Origin: Stenotrophomonas sp. VV52
GTDB lineage: Bacteria; Pseudomonadota; Gammaproteobacteria; Xanthomonadales; Xanthomonadaceae
Direction: 5' to 3'
Length of the DNA stretch: 64,000 nucleotides
Assembly (NCBI RefSeq): GCF_002893095.1
Contig: NZ_PKQQ01000003.1
Span: forward strand, 310,001 to 374,000
Part shown: piece after piece, positions 1 through 9,399 of the stretch
Numbering within the stretch: the first letter of the stretch is position 1
Layout of the letters: every line of letters starts with the position of its first letter
Program-made: the position numbers and the translations under genes
The notes under the pieces: generated by a model
Database searches by the model: none
What the model was told of the DNA's origin: nothing
What the model saw: the letters and a program-made list of their open reading frames with translations, nothing else

Positions 1-1
1 G

Positions 2-1225
2 TTCGGCCTGCACGCCGGGTTGCCCGAAGACCATGTCGCACGCCTTGGACACGAACTGCCGGTCGTGGATGTCGGTGCCCTGCTGCCCGGCATCGGCGAC
101 GCGCGCAGGCTGCGCGCGATCCGGGTGGAGTCGCCGTTCCTGCGCGCGTTGTGCATCGAACCGGACGACGGGGTGTTCTACCAGGCCCCGTTGCCGGCGC
201 CGGGGCAAACCGCGCTTCACTTCACGAAGATGGAAACCGGGCGCGACAAGGCGGCGATCAATACCTACCTGCGGAAGTCGGAAGGTTACCGCATGGATCT
301 GCTTCGACCCTTCCTCCGGCAGGATGAGGACAACATCGCGCGTATTACATACAACTACCTGAGGCCAACGCTGCCTGCAGACCTGCTCGAACGCTACCCC
401 ACGTACGACGCCTACGCGGGCTACCAGGCGGCGCGCGGCCGACCCAACGCACTCACCGGCTACGCCAGGAAGGTCCTCAATGGGGAGCCCCAACAAGCCA
501 CCTTCGTCGCGCTGGCCCGCAAGCACGTCCCCGAGTGGACGGCATTGACCACAGCGAGCGGGCAGGAGCGCGCGGCGGTCGCCGAGATCCTCAATGCCAT
601 CCTGCCCGCCACCGGGGGCAAGGGCGATCTGGCGCCGATCACCGCAGCGTCACTGGCCGAACCCGATGCGGGCAGGCGGATCATTGCGCACCTCAATGGC
701 GCCAACCTGGCCATTGCCGACGTAGTCCGCGAAAACGGCGGGCGCGAGATCTACTGCGCATTGTCCGGCGGGAAGCGAAGCAGGAAGATCTACCTGAAGC
801 CTACCGCTGCGCTTCCCGATGGCACCCGCTTGATCGATGCAGGTGAGGCGATGAAGGGCAAGGAGCCGCGATCCGACATCACCAGCCTGCCTGTGCTTCG
901 CAGGGACGGCGACACGCGCACTGTCGTGTTCGATCGTGAGAAGGACTCCGAGCGGCTGATCGCCAGTTCGATTGAAGACGGTCCGCCGGTCAAGCGCTTC
1001 CGCCTGTTCTCACTGCTGGACACCTGCGCCTCCTGCGGCGGGGTCGTCGTGCCGCAGCTCCGCTTCCGCTTCCCCGACGCCGACTTCTCCATCCACTACC
1101 TTCAGACCTACGGCGGGCCGCCCCGGCCCGTCGAGGCGCTGCCCCCCGTGGCGAATGACCTGGACCCGAACCCCAACCTCGTCACATTTTTCGCCCAGTG
1201 GCGGCGTGAGCGGGGCCTGACATGA
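2..1225 (+). CDS. Large protein with deaminase-like C-terminal domain, 5' end outside window
   Basis: The frame is open to the left edge, so the N-terminus lies outside the window; the first internal start-like codon is TTG at 20. About 400 residues are visible. I do not recognise the N-terminal part. The last 130 residues read like a zinc-dependent nucleic-acid or nucleotide deaminase: a beta-hairpin around NLAIADVVRENGG, then a helix with KDSERLIASSI (codons 944-952, D and E), then a strand leading to TCASCGG (cysteine codons at 1025 and 1034), ending in FPDADFSIHY. In bacterial toxin deaminases the same order is [H/C]xE, then CxxC, then a strand after FP. Here the first ligand would be Asp instead of His or Cys. 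No small immunity-like gene follows; the next gene is a secreted nuclease-fold protein 95 bp on. The family assignment is inference from motif order. Confidence 0.6.
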   Translation, partial: FGLHAGLPEDHVARLGHELPVVDVGALLPGIGDARRLRAIRVESPFLRALCIEPDDGVFYQAPLPAPGQTALHFTKMETGRDKAAINTYLRKSEGYRMDLLRPFLRQDEDNIARITYNYLRPTLPADLLERYPTYDAYAGYQAARGRPNALTGYARKVLNGEPQQATFVALARKHVPEWTALTTASGQERAAVAEILNAILPATGGKGDLAPITAASLAEPDAGRRIIAHLNGANLAIADVVRENGGREIYCALSGGKRSRKIYLKPTAALPDGTRLIDAGEAMKGKEPRSDITSLPVLRRDGDTRTVVFDREKDSERLIASSIEDGPPVKRFRLFSLLDTCASCGGVVVPQLRFRFPDADFSIHYLQTYGGPPRPVEALPPVANDLDPNPNLVTFFAQWRRERGLT

Positions 1226-1320
1226 CGTCTGCCCTACCCGTTTCGCCAATCTGCGCATATCCACCGGCACAGGTTCCGTGCGACCCTCTGGAAACGATTT
1301 CACGGAATGGAGGGATTCCC

Positions 1321-2187
1321 ATGTTGTCTCGTTTTCGTCGTCCGGCCCTGCTGGCCCTGATCGTGCTGGCGTTGCCGCTCGGCTCCGCACTGGCCAAAAG
1401 TCCCGAACCGCTGCGGGTCATGTCATTCAACGTGCGCACGCCGGTGGATACCGAGCCCAACAAGCGCTGGGAGGACCGTCGCGATGCGATGGTCACGCTG
1501 TTGAAGGAACAGCATCCGGTGGTATTCGGCACCCAGGAGCTGAAGGCCAACCAGGCCGAGTATCTGGTGCAGCACCTGCCCGGCTATCGCTGGTTCGGTG
1601 AACCGCGCGGTCCGGGCGACAACGAGGAGCACATGGGCGTGTTCTACGACAGCGCCAAACTGAAGGTGGTCGAATCGGGCAACTTCTGGCTGTCCGACAC
1701 GCCGGAAGTCGCCGGCAGCATCACCTGGGGCAACCTGATGCCGCGCATGGTCACCTGGGCGTTGTTCCAGCGCCAGGCCGATGGCAGGCAGTTCTACCTG
1801 TACAACACCCACCTGCCCTATCGCGATGAGGACGAACCGCGCCGCGTGCTGGGTGCGAAGCTGATCACCGAGCGGTTGGCGAAGCTGCCGAAGGACATTC
1901 CGGTGGTGGTCACCGGCGATTTCAACAGCGAGCCGACCAGCCCCACGTATGCAGAATTCACCCGCACGCTAAGCGATGCAAGAAAGCTGGCCGGCAAGGT
2001 CGACGGCCCGCGCCTGACCTTCCAGAATTTCAGCACCACGCCGACGGTGGAGATCGATTGGATCCTGGTGCGCGGGTTTGGGGTAAAGCAGTTCAGCACA
2101 CTGGACCAGACGTTCGATGGCGTGGTGCCGTCGGACCATTATCCGGTGATGGCGGAGTTGGTGTTCCCGCAAGCCCCGAAGCGTTGA
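1321..2187 (+). CDS. Secreted endonuclease/exonuclease/phosphatase (EEP) family protein
   Basis: This is a 288-residue EEP-fold metal-dependent phosphoesterase. An ATG at 1321 preceded by ATGGAGGGATTCCC gives a good ribosome binding site and a signal peptide (residues 1-21, LALIVLALPLGSALA), so I chose it over the longer open frame starting at 1222. The conserved EEP blocks are all visible: VMSFNVRT, FGTQELK, YNTHLPYR, VVVTGDFNSEP, EIDWILVRG and the C-terminal SDHYPVMAEL, which hold the metal-binding Asn/Glu, the catalytic Asp-Asn pair and the Asp-His pair. It should act in the periplasm or outside the cell. The substrate cannot be told from sequence; the fold includes nucleases, sphingomyelinases and inositol phosphatases. 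It converges on the next gene with a gap of 6 bp. Confidence 0.88.
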   Translation: MLSRFRRPALLALIVLALPLGSALAKSPEPLRVMSFNVRTPVDTEPNKRWEDRRDAMVTLLKEQHPVVFGTQELKANQAEYLVQHLPGYRWFGEPRGPGDNEEHMGVFYDSAKLKVVESGNFWLSDTPEVAGSITWGNLMPRMVTWALFQRQADGRQFYLYNTHLPYRDEDEPRRVLGAKLITERLAKLPKDIPVVVTGDFNSEPTSPTYAEFTRTLSDARKLAGKVDGPRLTFQNFSTTPTVEIDWILVRGFGVKQFSTLDQTFDGVVPSDHYPVMAELVFPQAPKR

Positions 2188-2193
2188 TCGGTT

Positions 2194-2466
2194 TCAACAT
2201 CGCGGAGCACCGCGCAGGTGCTCCAACACCCTGCACAGCGCCTGGTGCTGTTCGCGCGCCTGGCAGATGCGGGCGCTGATGGCGAGGAACAGGCCGACGC
2301 CGACCACGCCGATGCCGAGCAGGCTGTCGGGCAGCCACGCAAAGCCGAGGCTGACCGTCAGCGCGGCCACGACCAGCAGCACGATCACGCTGGCCGACAG
2401 GCCCGCGGTGCCCGCGTGGCGTTCTTCCCTGGCCGCGCGTGGCGGCTCCCAGCACTTCCGTTGCAT
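2194..2466 (-). CDS. Small membrane protein, two predicted membrane segments
   Basis: This 90-residue protein has a polar N-terminus (about residues 1-25), a hydrophobic segment ASVIVLLVVAALTVSLGFAW, a second one LLGIGVVGVGLFLAISARI, and a charged C-terminal tail. The ATG is preceded by GGGAG at 7 nt spacing, which supports real translation. I do not recognise a family. It lies between the EEP gene (convergent) and the terminator of the efflux operon and is transcribed in the same direction as that operon, but the terminator at 2574-2610 separates them. Confidence 0.6.
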   Translation of the reverse strand: MQRKCWEPPRAAREERHAGTAGLSASVIVLLVVAALTVSLGFAWLPDSLLGIGVVGVGLFLAISARICQAREQHQALCRVLEHLRGAPRC

Positions 2467-2573
2467 GGCTCATCTCCCGGACTGGCGGTGTTTTTAGCAC
2501 CGGCCCAGACCGACCCGGCAGAGGCAAAGCCGTCAGCGCGGGGTTTTCCGGTACGCCATTGCGGCGAACCATT

Positions 2574-2610
2574 ACAAAAATGGCAGGGGGCGACGCTTGC
2601 CGCCCCCTGC
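2574..2610 (-). terminator. Rho-independent terminator of the efflux operon
   Basis: A perfect 10-bp stem (2583-2592 with 2601-2610, GCAGGGGGCG) with an 8-nt loop is followed on the minus strand by CATTTTTG. It lies just after the stop codon of the outer membrane channel gene. Confidence 0.85.
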
Positions 2611-2616
2611 ATACGG

Positions 2617-4047
2617 TTACCGCATCGTGCCGGCCAGCGCCGGCGGAGTAGCGTCCTGCTGCTGGCCCCAGCCGCCCAGCGCCTTGTACACGCCGACCAC
2701 GCTGACATTGACCGTGGACTCGGCCGCGGCCAACGCATCGTCGGCCGCCAGCTGGGTGCGCTGCGCATCCAGCAGGGTCAGGAAGTCTTCCGACCCCTCA
2801 CGGTAGCGGATCTGCGCCAGCTGCTCGGCACGTCGCGCGGCCTGCGCCTGCTCGGCCACGATGCCCAGCCGCGCCTGCTGCTTGGCATAACGCGTCAGCG
2901 CGTTCTCGGTGTCTTCCAGCGCCAGCAGCACCGCCTTTTCGTACTCGGCAGCGGCGCCGTCGGCCTGCGCCTTGCTTGCGCGCAACCGTGCCTTGACCGT
3001 GCCGAAGTCGAACGCGGCCCAGCTGATCGACGGGGTCACCGACCACGCCTTGTTGTTGCCGTTGACCAGCCCGCTGGCATCGCCGGACAGGAAGCCAACG
3101 AAACCGCTCAGGCTGATCCGCGGGAACAGGTCGGCCGTGGCCACGCCCACGCGGGCCGTTGCAGCGGCCAGGCGACGCTCGGCCACGCGCACGTCGGCGC
3201 GCTGCCGCAGCAGGTCGGTGGTGTCGCCCAACGGCAACGCCTTCGCGTACGGCGGGACCTCGCGCGGGGCCAGCAGTGCATCCAGCGCATCCGGACGCTG
3301 CCCCAGCAGCACCGCCAGGCGGTGTCGCGACTGCACCTCAGCTACTTCCAGCAGCGGAATGTCGGCCTCGATCGCCTTCAACCGCGCCCGGCTGCTCTGC
3401 ACGTCCAGCTCACTGCCCGCGCCCAGTTCCCAGCGCGCTTCGGTCAACCGCTGCGTGTCACGCAGGTTCACCAGGGTGCGCTGGGCCACGTCGATCCGCT
3501 TCTGGGTGCCACGCAGCTCGAAGTAGTTGCGTGCCACTTCCGCGGCCACGGTCACCTGCGCGTCGGCCAGGTTGTCCTGCTCGGCGCCGAGGTCGGCACG
3601 CGCCGCTTCGGCGGCCCGGCGCTGGCGACCGAACAGGTCCAGCTCCCAGCCCGCATCGAAGCCGAGCTGGTAGGTTTCGCCGAAGACACGCTCGCCGCCG
3701 GGGGTCAGGTCCGGCTGCTTGCGACGGTCGTAGCTGCCGCCCGCGGTGACATGCGGCAACTGGTCGAGGCGCTGCTCGACGAACACCGCACGGGCCTCGC
3801 GCACCCGCGCCATGGCGATGCGCAGGTCGAGGTTGTCGCCCAGCGCGTCGTGCACCAGCTGCTCCAGCACCGGGTCGTCGAACTGCGCCCACCAGCTGGC
3901 CACCGGCGAGGTGGTAGTGAACACCGGCGCGGCCGCGCCCTGCAGGACCACCGGCTGTGCCGGCGGTGCCTGGTAGTTCGGGCCGACGCTGACGCAGCCG
4001 GCCAGCAGCGCGCTGGCAACGGCGGCGGTCAACACACGGATCACCAT
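2617..4047 (-). CDS. smeX: RND efflux outer membrane channel lipoprotein, SmeX-like (OprM/NodT family)
   Basis: This 476-residue protein is the outer membrane factor of a tripartite RND pump. It has a lipoprotein signal (LLAGCVSVGPNY, Cys at residue 17) and the duplicated TolC/NodT repeat rich in coiled coil, with SWWAQFDDPVLEQLV near the start and the matching FPRISLSGFVGFLSG in the second half. Its ATG overlaps the end of the SDR gene by 7 bp, so the two are probably translationally coupled. The order adaptor-pump-SDR-channel matches smeV-W-U2-X of Stenotrophomonas maltophilia, whose pump exports chloramphenicol, quinolones and other drugs. The symbol rests on that gene order and on family membership, not on an alignment. 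Confidence 0.85.
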   Translation of the reverse strand: MVIRVLTAAVASALLAGCVSVGPNYQAPPAQPVVLQGAAAPVFTTTSPVASWWAQFDDPVLEQLVHDALGDNLDLRIAMARVREARAVFVEQRLDQLPHVTAGGSYDRRKQPDLTPGGERVFGETYQLGFDAGWELDLFGRQRRAAEAARADLGAEQDNLADAQVTVAAEVARNYFELRGTQKRIDVAQRTLVNLRDTQRLTEARWELGAGSELDVQSSRARLKAIEADIPLLEVAEVQSRHRLAVLLGQRPDALDALLAPREVPPYAKALPLGDTTDLLRQRADVRVAERRLAAATARVGVATADLFPRISLSGFVGFLSGDASGLVNGNNKAWSVTPSISWAAFDFGTVKARLRASKAQADGAAAEYEKAVLLALEDTENALTRYAKQQARLGIVAEQAQAARRAEQLAQIRYREGSEDFLTLLDAQRTQLAADDALAAAESTVNVSVVGVYKALGGWGQQQDATPPALAGTMR

Positions 4048-4778
4048 GGCAGCACCTCGCCCAGGTAGGTGAAGCTGCCGTTGGGGCCGTCGGCACCGAT
4101 CAGCGCCATGCCCACGCTGGAGCGCGCGCCGTCGGCGATTTCGAGCTCGCCTTCGCCACTGTTCATGTCGGTTTTCACGTAACCCGGGTGCACGGTGTTG
4201 ACCTTGGTGGTGCTCTCGCGCAGCTCGTAGGCCAGCTGCACGGTCCAGGCATTCACCGCGCTCTTGGACGCGTTGTAGGCCGGCACCATGAAGCCGTAGA
4301 TCGGCGAACCGGGCTGGCTGTGCAGGGTCAGCGAGCCCAGGATGCTGGAGACGTTGACGATGCGGCCGGCCGGCGACTGGTTGAGCAGCGGCAGGAAGGC
4401 CTGGGTCACGGCGATCACCGCGAACAGGTTGGTGTCGAAGGTGCTGCGCCAGGTGTCCAGGGTCTGCGCCGAGGGCGCCAGCGCCGGGTTGTCGAGCAGG
4501 ATGCCGGCGTTGTTGACCAGGATGTCCAGGCGACCGTGGCGGTCGGTGACCTCCTGCACGGCGGCGGCGATGCTGGCAGCGTCGACCACGTCAAGATGGA
4601 TCGCTTCCACCGGCAAGCCTTCGGCCTGCAGCTTCAGCGCTTCGGCCACGGCGGTGTCGCGATTGCGCCCCGCCAGCAGCGTATGCACGCCGGCCTGGGC
4701 CAACTGGCGCACGGTTTCCAGGCCGATGCCACGGGTGGCGCCGGTGACCAGCGCGATCTTGGAAGTAGCAGTGTTCAT
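4041..4778 (-). CDS. smeU2: Short-chain dehydrogenase/reductase in efflux operon, SmeU2-like
   Basis: This 245-residue classical SDR has the NAD(P)-binding TGATRGIGLE at residues 14-23, the NNAG motif (VNNAGIL), a catalytic Ser in VNVSSILGS and YNASKSAV carrying the catalytic Tyr and Lys. It starts 24 bp after the pump gene with GAGGA 6 nt upstream and overlaps the channel gene by 7 bp. An SDR between an RND pump and its channel is the distinctive feature of the smeU1-V-W-U2-X locus. Its substrate is unknown; removal of reactive metabolites or modification of exported compounds is a reasonable guess. Confidence 0.88.
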   Translation of the reverse strand: MNTATSKIALVTGATRGIGLETVRQLAQAGVHTLLAGRNRDTAVAEALKLQAEGLPVEAIHLDVVDAASIAAAVQEVTDRHGRLDILVNNAGILLDNPALAPSAQTLDTWRSTFDTNLFAVIAVTQAFLPLLNQSPAGRIVNVSSILGSLTLHSQPGSPIYGFMVPAYNASKSAVNAWTVQLAYELRESTTKVNTVHPGYVKTDMNSGEGELEIADGARSSVGMALIGADGPNGSFTYLGEVLPW

Positions 4779-4802
4779 GGAACGTCCTCGTGGGGATCGG
4801 GA

Positions 4803-7800
4803 TCAGTGATGAAGGGTGGAGTCGCCGTGGGCGACCAGCTTGCCGCCGCCGTTGCGGCTGACGAACTTGCGCAGCGCCACGTAGAACACCGGGGTCAGGA
4901 ACAGGCCGAACAGGGTCACGCCGAGCATGCCGGCAAACACGGTGATGCCGGTTACCGAGCGCACTTCCGCACCGGCGCCATGCGAGAGCACCAGCGGGAT
5001 GGTGCCGGCGATGAACGCGATCGAGGTCATCACGATCGGGCGCAGTCGCAGGCGGCAGGCTTCCAGCGCGGCTTCCACGATCCCCTTGCCGCCCATTTCC
5101 AGCTCGCGGGCGAATTCGACGATCAGGATCGCGTTCTTGCACGCCAGGCCCATCAGCACCACCAGGCCGACCTGCACGAACACATTGTTGTCACCGCCGG
5201 TCAACCATACGCCGAACAGGGCCGACAGCAGCGTCATCGGCACGATCAGGATCACCGCCAGCGGCAGCGACCAGCTCTCGTACAGTGCGGCCAGCACCAG
5301 GAACGCCAGCAGGATCGCCACCGGGAACACGATGAATGCGGCCTTGCCCTGGGTGGCCTGCTGGTAGCTCAGGTCGGTCCATTCGGTGGTCATGCCCACC
5401 GGCAGCACCTTGGCGGCGATCTCGGTCAGGTTGTTCATGGCCTGGGCCGAGGACAGCATGCGCGGGTCGGCTTCACCGGCCAGGTCCGCGGCCGGGTAAC
5501 CGTTGAAGCGCAGCACCGGGTCCGGGCCATAGGTTTCCTTCACGGTCACCATCGAACCGATCGGCACCATCTCGCCACGATCGTTGCGGGTACGCAGCTT
5601 GCCGATGTCTTCCACGCTGTTGCGGAACTGGCCGTCGGCCTGGGCGATGACCTGCCAGGTACGACCGAACTCATTGAAGTCATTGACGTACGACGAACCC
5701 AGGTAGGTCTGCAGGGTGTCGAACAGCTCGGTGAGCTGCACGCCCTGCGCCTTGGCCTTGACCCGGTCCACTTCGGCGTCCAGCTGCGGCACGTTGGCCT
5801 GGTAGCTGGTGATCGGGAACGCCATGCCCGGGGTCTGTGCCACCGCGCCCTGCATCTGGCTCACCGCCGTCTGCAGTGCGCCATAGCCCAGGTTGCCACG
5901 GTCTTCGATGAACATCTGGTAGCCGTTGCCGTTGCCCAGGCCCAGGATCGGCGGCGGCATCATCGCGAACGCGAAGCCTTCCTGCAGCCCGGCGATCTTC
6001 TGGTTGATCTCGGCATTGATCTCGGCAGCGGTGCGGCCATGGCGCTCGTTGAACGGCTTGAGCGGGATGAACGCCACGCCGGTGTTGGGCGTGTTGGTGA
6101 ACTGCAGCGCGTTCAGGCCCGGGAACGAAATGGTGTGGGCCACGCCGTCGGTTTCCTGGGCGATCTTCGCCACCTTGCGCAGCATTTCATCGGTACGCGC
6201 GATCGACGAGCCTTCCGGCAGCTTCACGCCGGCGATCAGGTACAGCTTGTCCTGGGTCGGAATGAAGCCCGGCGGCACCAGCTTGAAGATGAAACCGGTA
6301 CCGACCAGCAGCACCGCGTAGACCACGAACACCGCACCGCGACGACCGAGGATCTTCGAGACGCTGCGCTCGTACTTCTCCGAGCTGGACTTGAAGAAGC
6401 GGTTGAACGGACGGAAGATCCAGCCGAACAGGCGGTCGATGATGCGGGTCGGCGCATCCTTGGCCGCGTCATGCGGCTTGAGCAGGCGCGCAGCCAGGGC
6501 CGGCGACAGGGTCAGCGAGTTGATCGCCGAAATCACAGTCGAGATGGCGATGGTCACCGCGAACTGCTTGTAGAACTGACCGGTCACGCCGGACAGGAAC
6601 GCCATCGGCACGAACACCGCGCACAGCACCAGCGCGATCGCGATGATCGGGCCAGACACTTCCTTCATGGCCTGGTGGGCAGCGGCCGTGGGCGACAGGC
6701 CTTCTTCGATGTTGCGCTCGACGTTCTCCACCACCACGATCGCGTCGTCGACCACGATGCCGATCGCCAGCACCAGGCCGAACAGGCTCAGCGTGTTGAT
6801 CGAGAAGCCCAGCACGTACAGCGCAGCAAAGGTACCCACGATCGACACCGGCACTGCGATCAGCGGAATGATCGAGGCACGCCAGGTCTGCAGGAACAGG
6901 ATCACCACCAGCACCACCAGCGCGATGGCTTCCAGCAGGGTCGACACCACCGCCTTGATCGAGTCGCGCACGAAGATGGTGGTGTCGTACACCGCTTCGT
7001 ACTTCACGTCGGCCGGGAAAGTCTTCTGCATCTCGTCCATGGTGCCGATCACCGCATCGCGGATCTCCAGCGCGTTGGCGCCGGGGGCCTGGAAGATGCC
7101 GATGCCGACCGCGTTCTTGCCGTCCAGCTGCGAGCGCAGGGTGTAGTCGCCGGCGCCCAGTTCGACGCGGGCCACGTCGGAGAGGCGTACCACCTCACCG
7201 TCGGTACCGGCCTTGAGCACGATGTCGCCGAACTCCTGCTCGCTGCGCAGGCGGCCCTGGGCGTTGATCAGGGTCAGGAACTGGCTGTTCGGCATCGGTT
7301 CGGCGCCGAGCTGGCCGGCCGAGACCTGCACGTTCTGCTCGCGCATGGCACGGACCACGTCGCTGGCGGTCAGGCCGCGCGCGGCGACCTTGTCCGGGTC
7401 GAGCCAGGCGCGCATGGCGTAGTCGCCACCGCCGAAGATCTGCGCGTCGCCCACGCCGGGAATGCGCGCCAGCGCGTCCTTGACGTGCAGGCGGGCGTAG
7501 TTGCGCAGGTACAGGGTGTCGTACTTGCCGTTCGGCGAAGTCAGGTGCACCACCATCAGGAAGGTCGGCGACTGCTTCTGGGTGGTCACACCCTGGCGGC
7601 CCACGTCTTCAGGGAGGCGCGCCTGCGCCTGGGCGACGCGGTTCTGCACCTTCACCGCCGCGTCGTCCGGGTCGGTGCCCGGGCGGAAGGTGACGGTCAT
7701 CTGCAGCACGCCGTCCGAGCCGGCCACCGACTTGAGGTACATCATGCCCTCGACGCCGTTGATCGCCTCTTCCAGCGGCGTGGCCACGGTTTCGGCGATC

Positions 7801-7973
7801 ACCTTCGGGTTGGCACCCGGATACACGGTGCGCACCACCACCGACGGCGGCACCACTTCGGGGTACTCGCCGATCGGCAGGATCGGGATGGAGATCAGGC
7901 CGGCGGCGAAGATCACGATCGACAACACCGCCGCGAAAATCGGCCTGTCGATGAAGAAACGGGAAAAGTCCAT
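4803..7973 (-). CDS. smeW: RND multidrug efflux transporter, SmeW/MexF-like
   Basis: This 1056-residue HAE1-type inner-membrane proton/drug antiporter begins MDFSRFFIDRPIFAAVLSI; the ATG at 7973 has AGGAA 7 nt upstream and was chosen over a 14-residue N-terminal extension. Visible family features are the TM1 FxxRP sequence, the proton-relay pair in GIVVDDAIVVVENVERNI (TM4, about residues 405-425), two large periplasmic porter regions and the C-terminal KNAILIVEFA and GTIPLVLSHGAG. Length equals MexF/AcrB relatives. It sits between the adaptor (about 120 bp upstream) and the second SDR (24 bp downstream). Confidence 0.95.
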   Translation of the reverse strand: MDFSRFFIDRPIFAAVLSIVIFAAGLISIPILPIGEYPEVVPPSVVVRTVYPGANPKVIAETVATPLEEAINGVEGMMYLKSVAGSDGVLQMTVTFRPGTDPDDAAVKVQNRVAQAQARLPEDVGRQGVTTQKQSPTFLMVVHLTSPNGKYDTLYLRNYARLHVKDALARIPGVGDAQIFGGGDYAMRAWLDPDKVAARGLTASDVVRAMREQNVQVSAGQLGAEPMPNSQFLTLINAQGRLRSEQEFGDIVLKAGTDGEVVRLSDVARVELGAGDYTLRSQLDGKNAVGIGIFQAPGANALEIRDAVIGTMDEMQKTFPADVKYEAVYDTTIFVRDSIKAVVSTLLEAIALVVLVVILFLQTWRASIIPLIAVPVSIVGTFAALYVLGFSINTLSLFGLVLAIGIVVDDAIVVVENVERNIEEGLSPTAAAHQAMKEVSGPIIAIALVLCAVFVPMAFLSGVTGQFYKQFAVTIAISTVISAINSLTLSPALAARLLKPHDAAKDAPTRIIDRLFGWIFRPFNRFFKSSSEKYERSVSKILGRRGAVFVVYAVLLVGTGFIFKLVPPGFIPTQDKLYLIAGVKLPEGSSIARTDEMLRKVAKIAQETDGVAHTISFPGLNALQFTNTPNTGVAFIPLKPFNERHGRTAAEINAEINQKIAGLQEGFAFAMMPPPILGLGNGNGYQMFIEDRGNLGYGALQTAVSQMQGAVAQTPGMAFPITSYQANVPQLDAEVDRVKAKAQGVQLTELFDTLQTYLGSSYVNDFNEFGRTWQVIAQADGQFRNSVEDIGKLRTRNDRGEMVPIGSMVTVKETYGPDPVLRFNGYPAADLAGEADPRMLSSAQAMNNLTEIAAKVLPVGMTTEWTDLSYQQATQGKAAFIVFPVAILLAFLVLAALYESWSLPLAVILIVPMTLLSALFGVWLTGGDNNVFVQVGLVVLMGLACKNAILIVEFARELEMGGKGIVEAALEACRLRLRPIVMTSIAFIAGTIPLVLSHGAGAEVRSVTGITVFAGMLGVTLFGLFLTPVFYVALRKFVSRNGGGKLVAHGDSTLHH

Positions 7974-8092
7974 GGGTGGATTCCTGGTGTTTTCAGCAAC
8001 GCCGGCGTGCAGCACCCCGGCCGCTGTCGAGACCGACAGCGGAAGGGAGGTGTCACGCGGCGGGTAATGCCGGGCCGGGCCCGGCTACCAAC

Positions 8093-9307
8093 TCAATTCA
8101 ACGCGGTTGCACGTGCCGGTACGACCGCCGGGGCCGGCTGCATCGCAACCGCCTTGGCCTGCACCGGCATGCCGGGCATGAAGACCTTCTGCACGCCGTC
8201 GATGATCACGCGGTCGCCTGCGTTCAGGCCCTGCTGCACGATGCGCAGGCCTTCAGCGGTGCGCCCGAGGGTGATGTCGCGACGCTGCGCCTTGCCGTCC
8301 TTGTCGACCACGTACACATACTTGCGGTCCTGGTCGGTCAGCACGGCCTTGTCGTCGATCAGCATGGCCTGGAACTCACCGCTGCCGAGCAGCTGCACGC
8401 GCGCGAACAGGCCCGGGGTGAAGGCACGGTCGGTGTTGTCCAGCAGCGCACGGACACGGATGGTGCCGGTGCTGCGGGTCACCTGGTTGTCGAGGAAGTC
8501 GACCTTGCCCTGGTGCGGGAAGCCCTCTTCGCCGGACAGCCCGACCTTGACCGGCAGGTCGCTGTCGCGCTCGCTCGGGCGTTCGCCCTTGCGGGCCATC
8601 TGGGCATAGCGCAGGAAGGTGCCTTCATCGGCGTCGAAGTACACGAACACCGTGTCCAGCGAGACCAGCGTGGTCAGCACGCTGGCGCTGTCGCCGGCGG
8701 TGACCAGGTTGCCGGCGGTCACCATCGCGCGGCCGGCGCGGCCGTCGATGGGTGCGCGCACCTGGGTGAACTCCATGTTCAAGCGCGCTGCGTCCACCGC
8801 GGCCTGCGCGGCCAGCACCGAGGCCTGCGCCTGGTCGGCGGTGGCGCGGCGCTGTTCCCAGGTCTCGGTGGAGATCGCCTGCTGGTCGGACAGGCGGCGT
8901 GCACGTTCGGCTTCGCTGCGGCTCAGCGTGGCCTGGGTGCGGGCGCGGGCCAGTTCGGCGGTGGCGCGGTCCAGTTCGGCGCGATAGCTGCGCGCGTCGA
9001 TGGTGAACAGCACGTCGCCCTTCTTTACTTCATCGCCTTCGACATAGTTGACCTTGTCGATGTAGCCGGACACGCGCGGGCGCAGTTCAACGCTCTGCAC
9101 CGCTTCGACGCGGCCGCTGAAGTCGTCCCACTGGCTGACCGGCTTGACCAGCACCGGCGCGGCACTGACCTGCGGCGGCGGCGGCGCGCCGGCTTCTTCG
9201 GCGTGGCCACCACTGCAGGCGGCCAGCACCGCAGCGGCGAGGATCGACACGCCGGCCATGGCCAGCCGTCGGGTGATGCGGGTGGAGGTGGGAGTGTGGG
9301 AGGTCAT
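8093..9307 (-). CDS. smeV: RND efflux periplasmic adaptor lipoprotein, SmeV/MexE-like
   Basis: This 404-residue membrane fusion protein joins pump and channel. It has a lipoprotein signal ending AVLAACSGG, the paired lipoyl-like halves (GRVEAVQSVELRPRVSGYI at about residues 60-80 and the matching DGRAGRAMVTAGNLV), a coiled-coil hairpin between them and the beta-barrel region GKVDFLDNQVTRSTGTIRVRA. Two ATGs lie close together (9316 and 9307); AAGGA is 8 nt before the second and touches the first, so I use 9307. The gap to the upstream SDR is about 90 bp. Confidence 0.93.
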   Translation of the reverse strand: MTSHTPTSTRITRRLAMAGVSILAAAVLAACSGGHAEEAGAPPPPQVSAAPVLVKPVSQWDDFSGRVEAVQSVELRPRVSGYIDKVNYVEGDEVKKGDVLFTIDARSYRAELDRATAELARARTQATLSRSEAERARRLSDQQAISTETWEQRRATADQAQASVLAAQAAVDAARLNMEFTQVRAPIDGRAGRAMVTAGNLVTAGDSASVLTTLVSLDTVFVYFDADEGTFLRYAQMARKGERPSERDSDLPVKVGLSGEEGFPHQGKVDFLDNQVTRSTGTIRVRALLDNTDRAFTPGLFARVQLLGSGEFQAMLIDDKAVLTDQDRKYVYVVDKDGKAQRRDITLGRTAEGLRIVQQGLNAGDRVIIDGVQKVFMPGMPVQAKAVAMQPAPAVVPARATALN

Positions 9308-9399
9308 GAGATGCATCCTTACGGCAAAGTGGGTGAGGCGAAAAACAGAAGGGCGGTGCAACGAGGTGGCGTAGCGTGAGACCTCAACCTTGGTAGAGG

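Noticed and set aside
4188..8609. 1473-codon open frame on the plus strand
   Set aside because: It is exactly antisense to the RND pump and neighbours. Its protein is His/Gln/Arg/Val-rich without family features, as expected from the mirror of GC-rich third positions.
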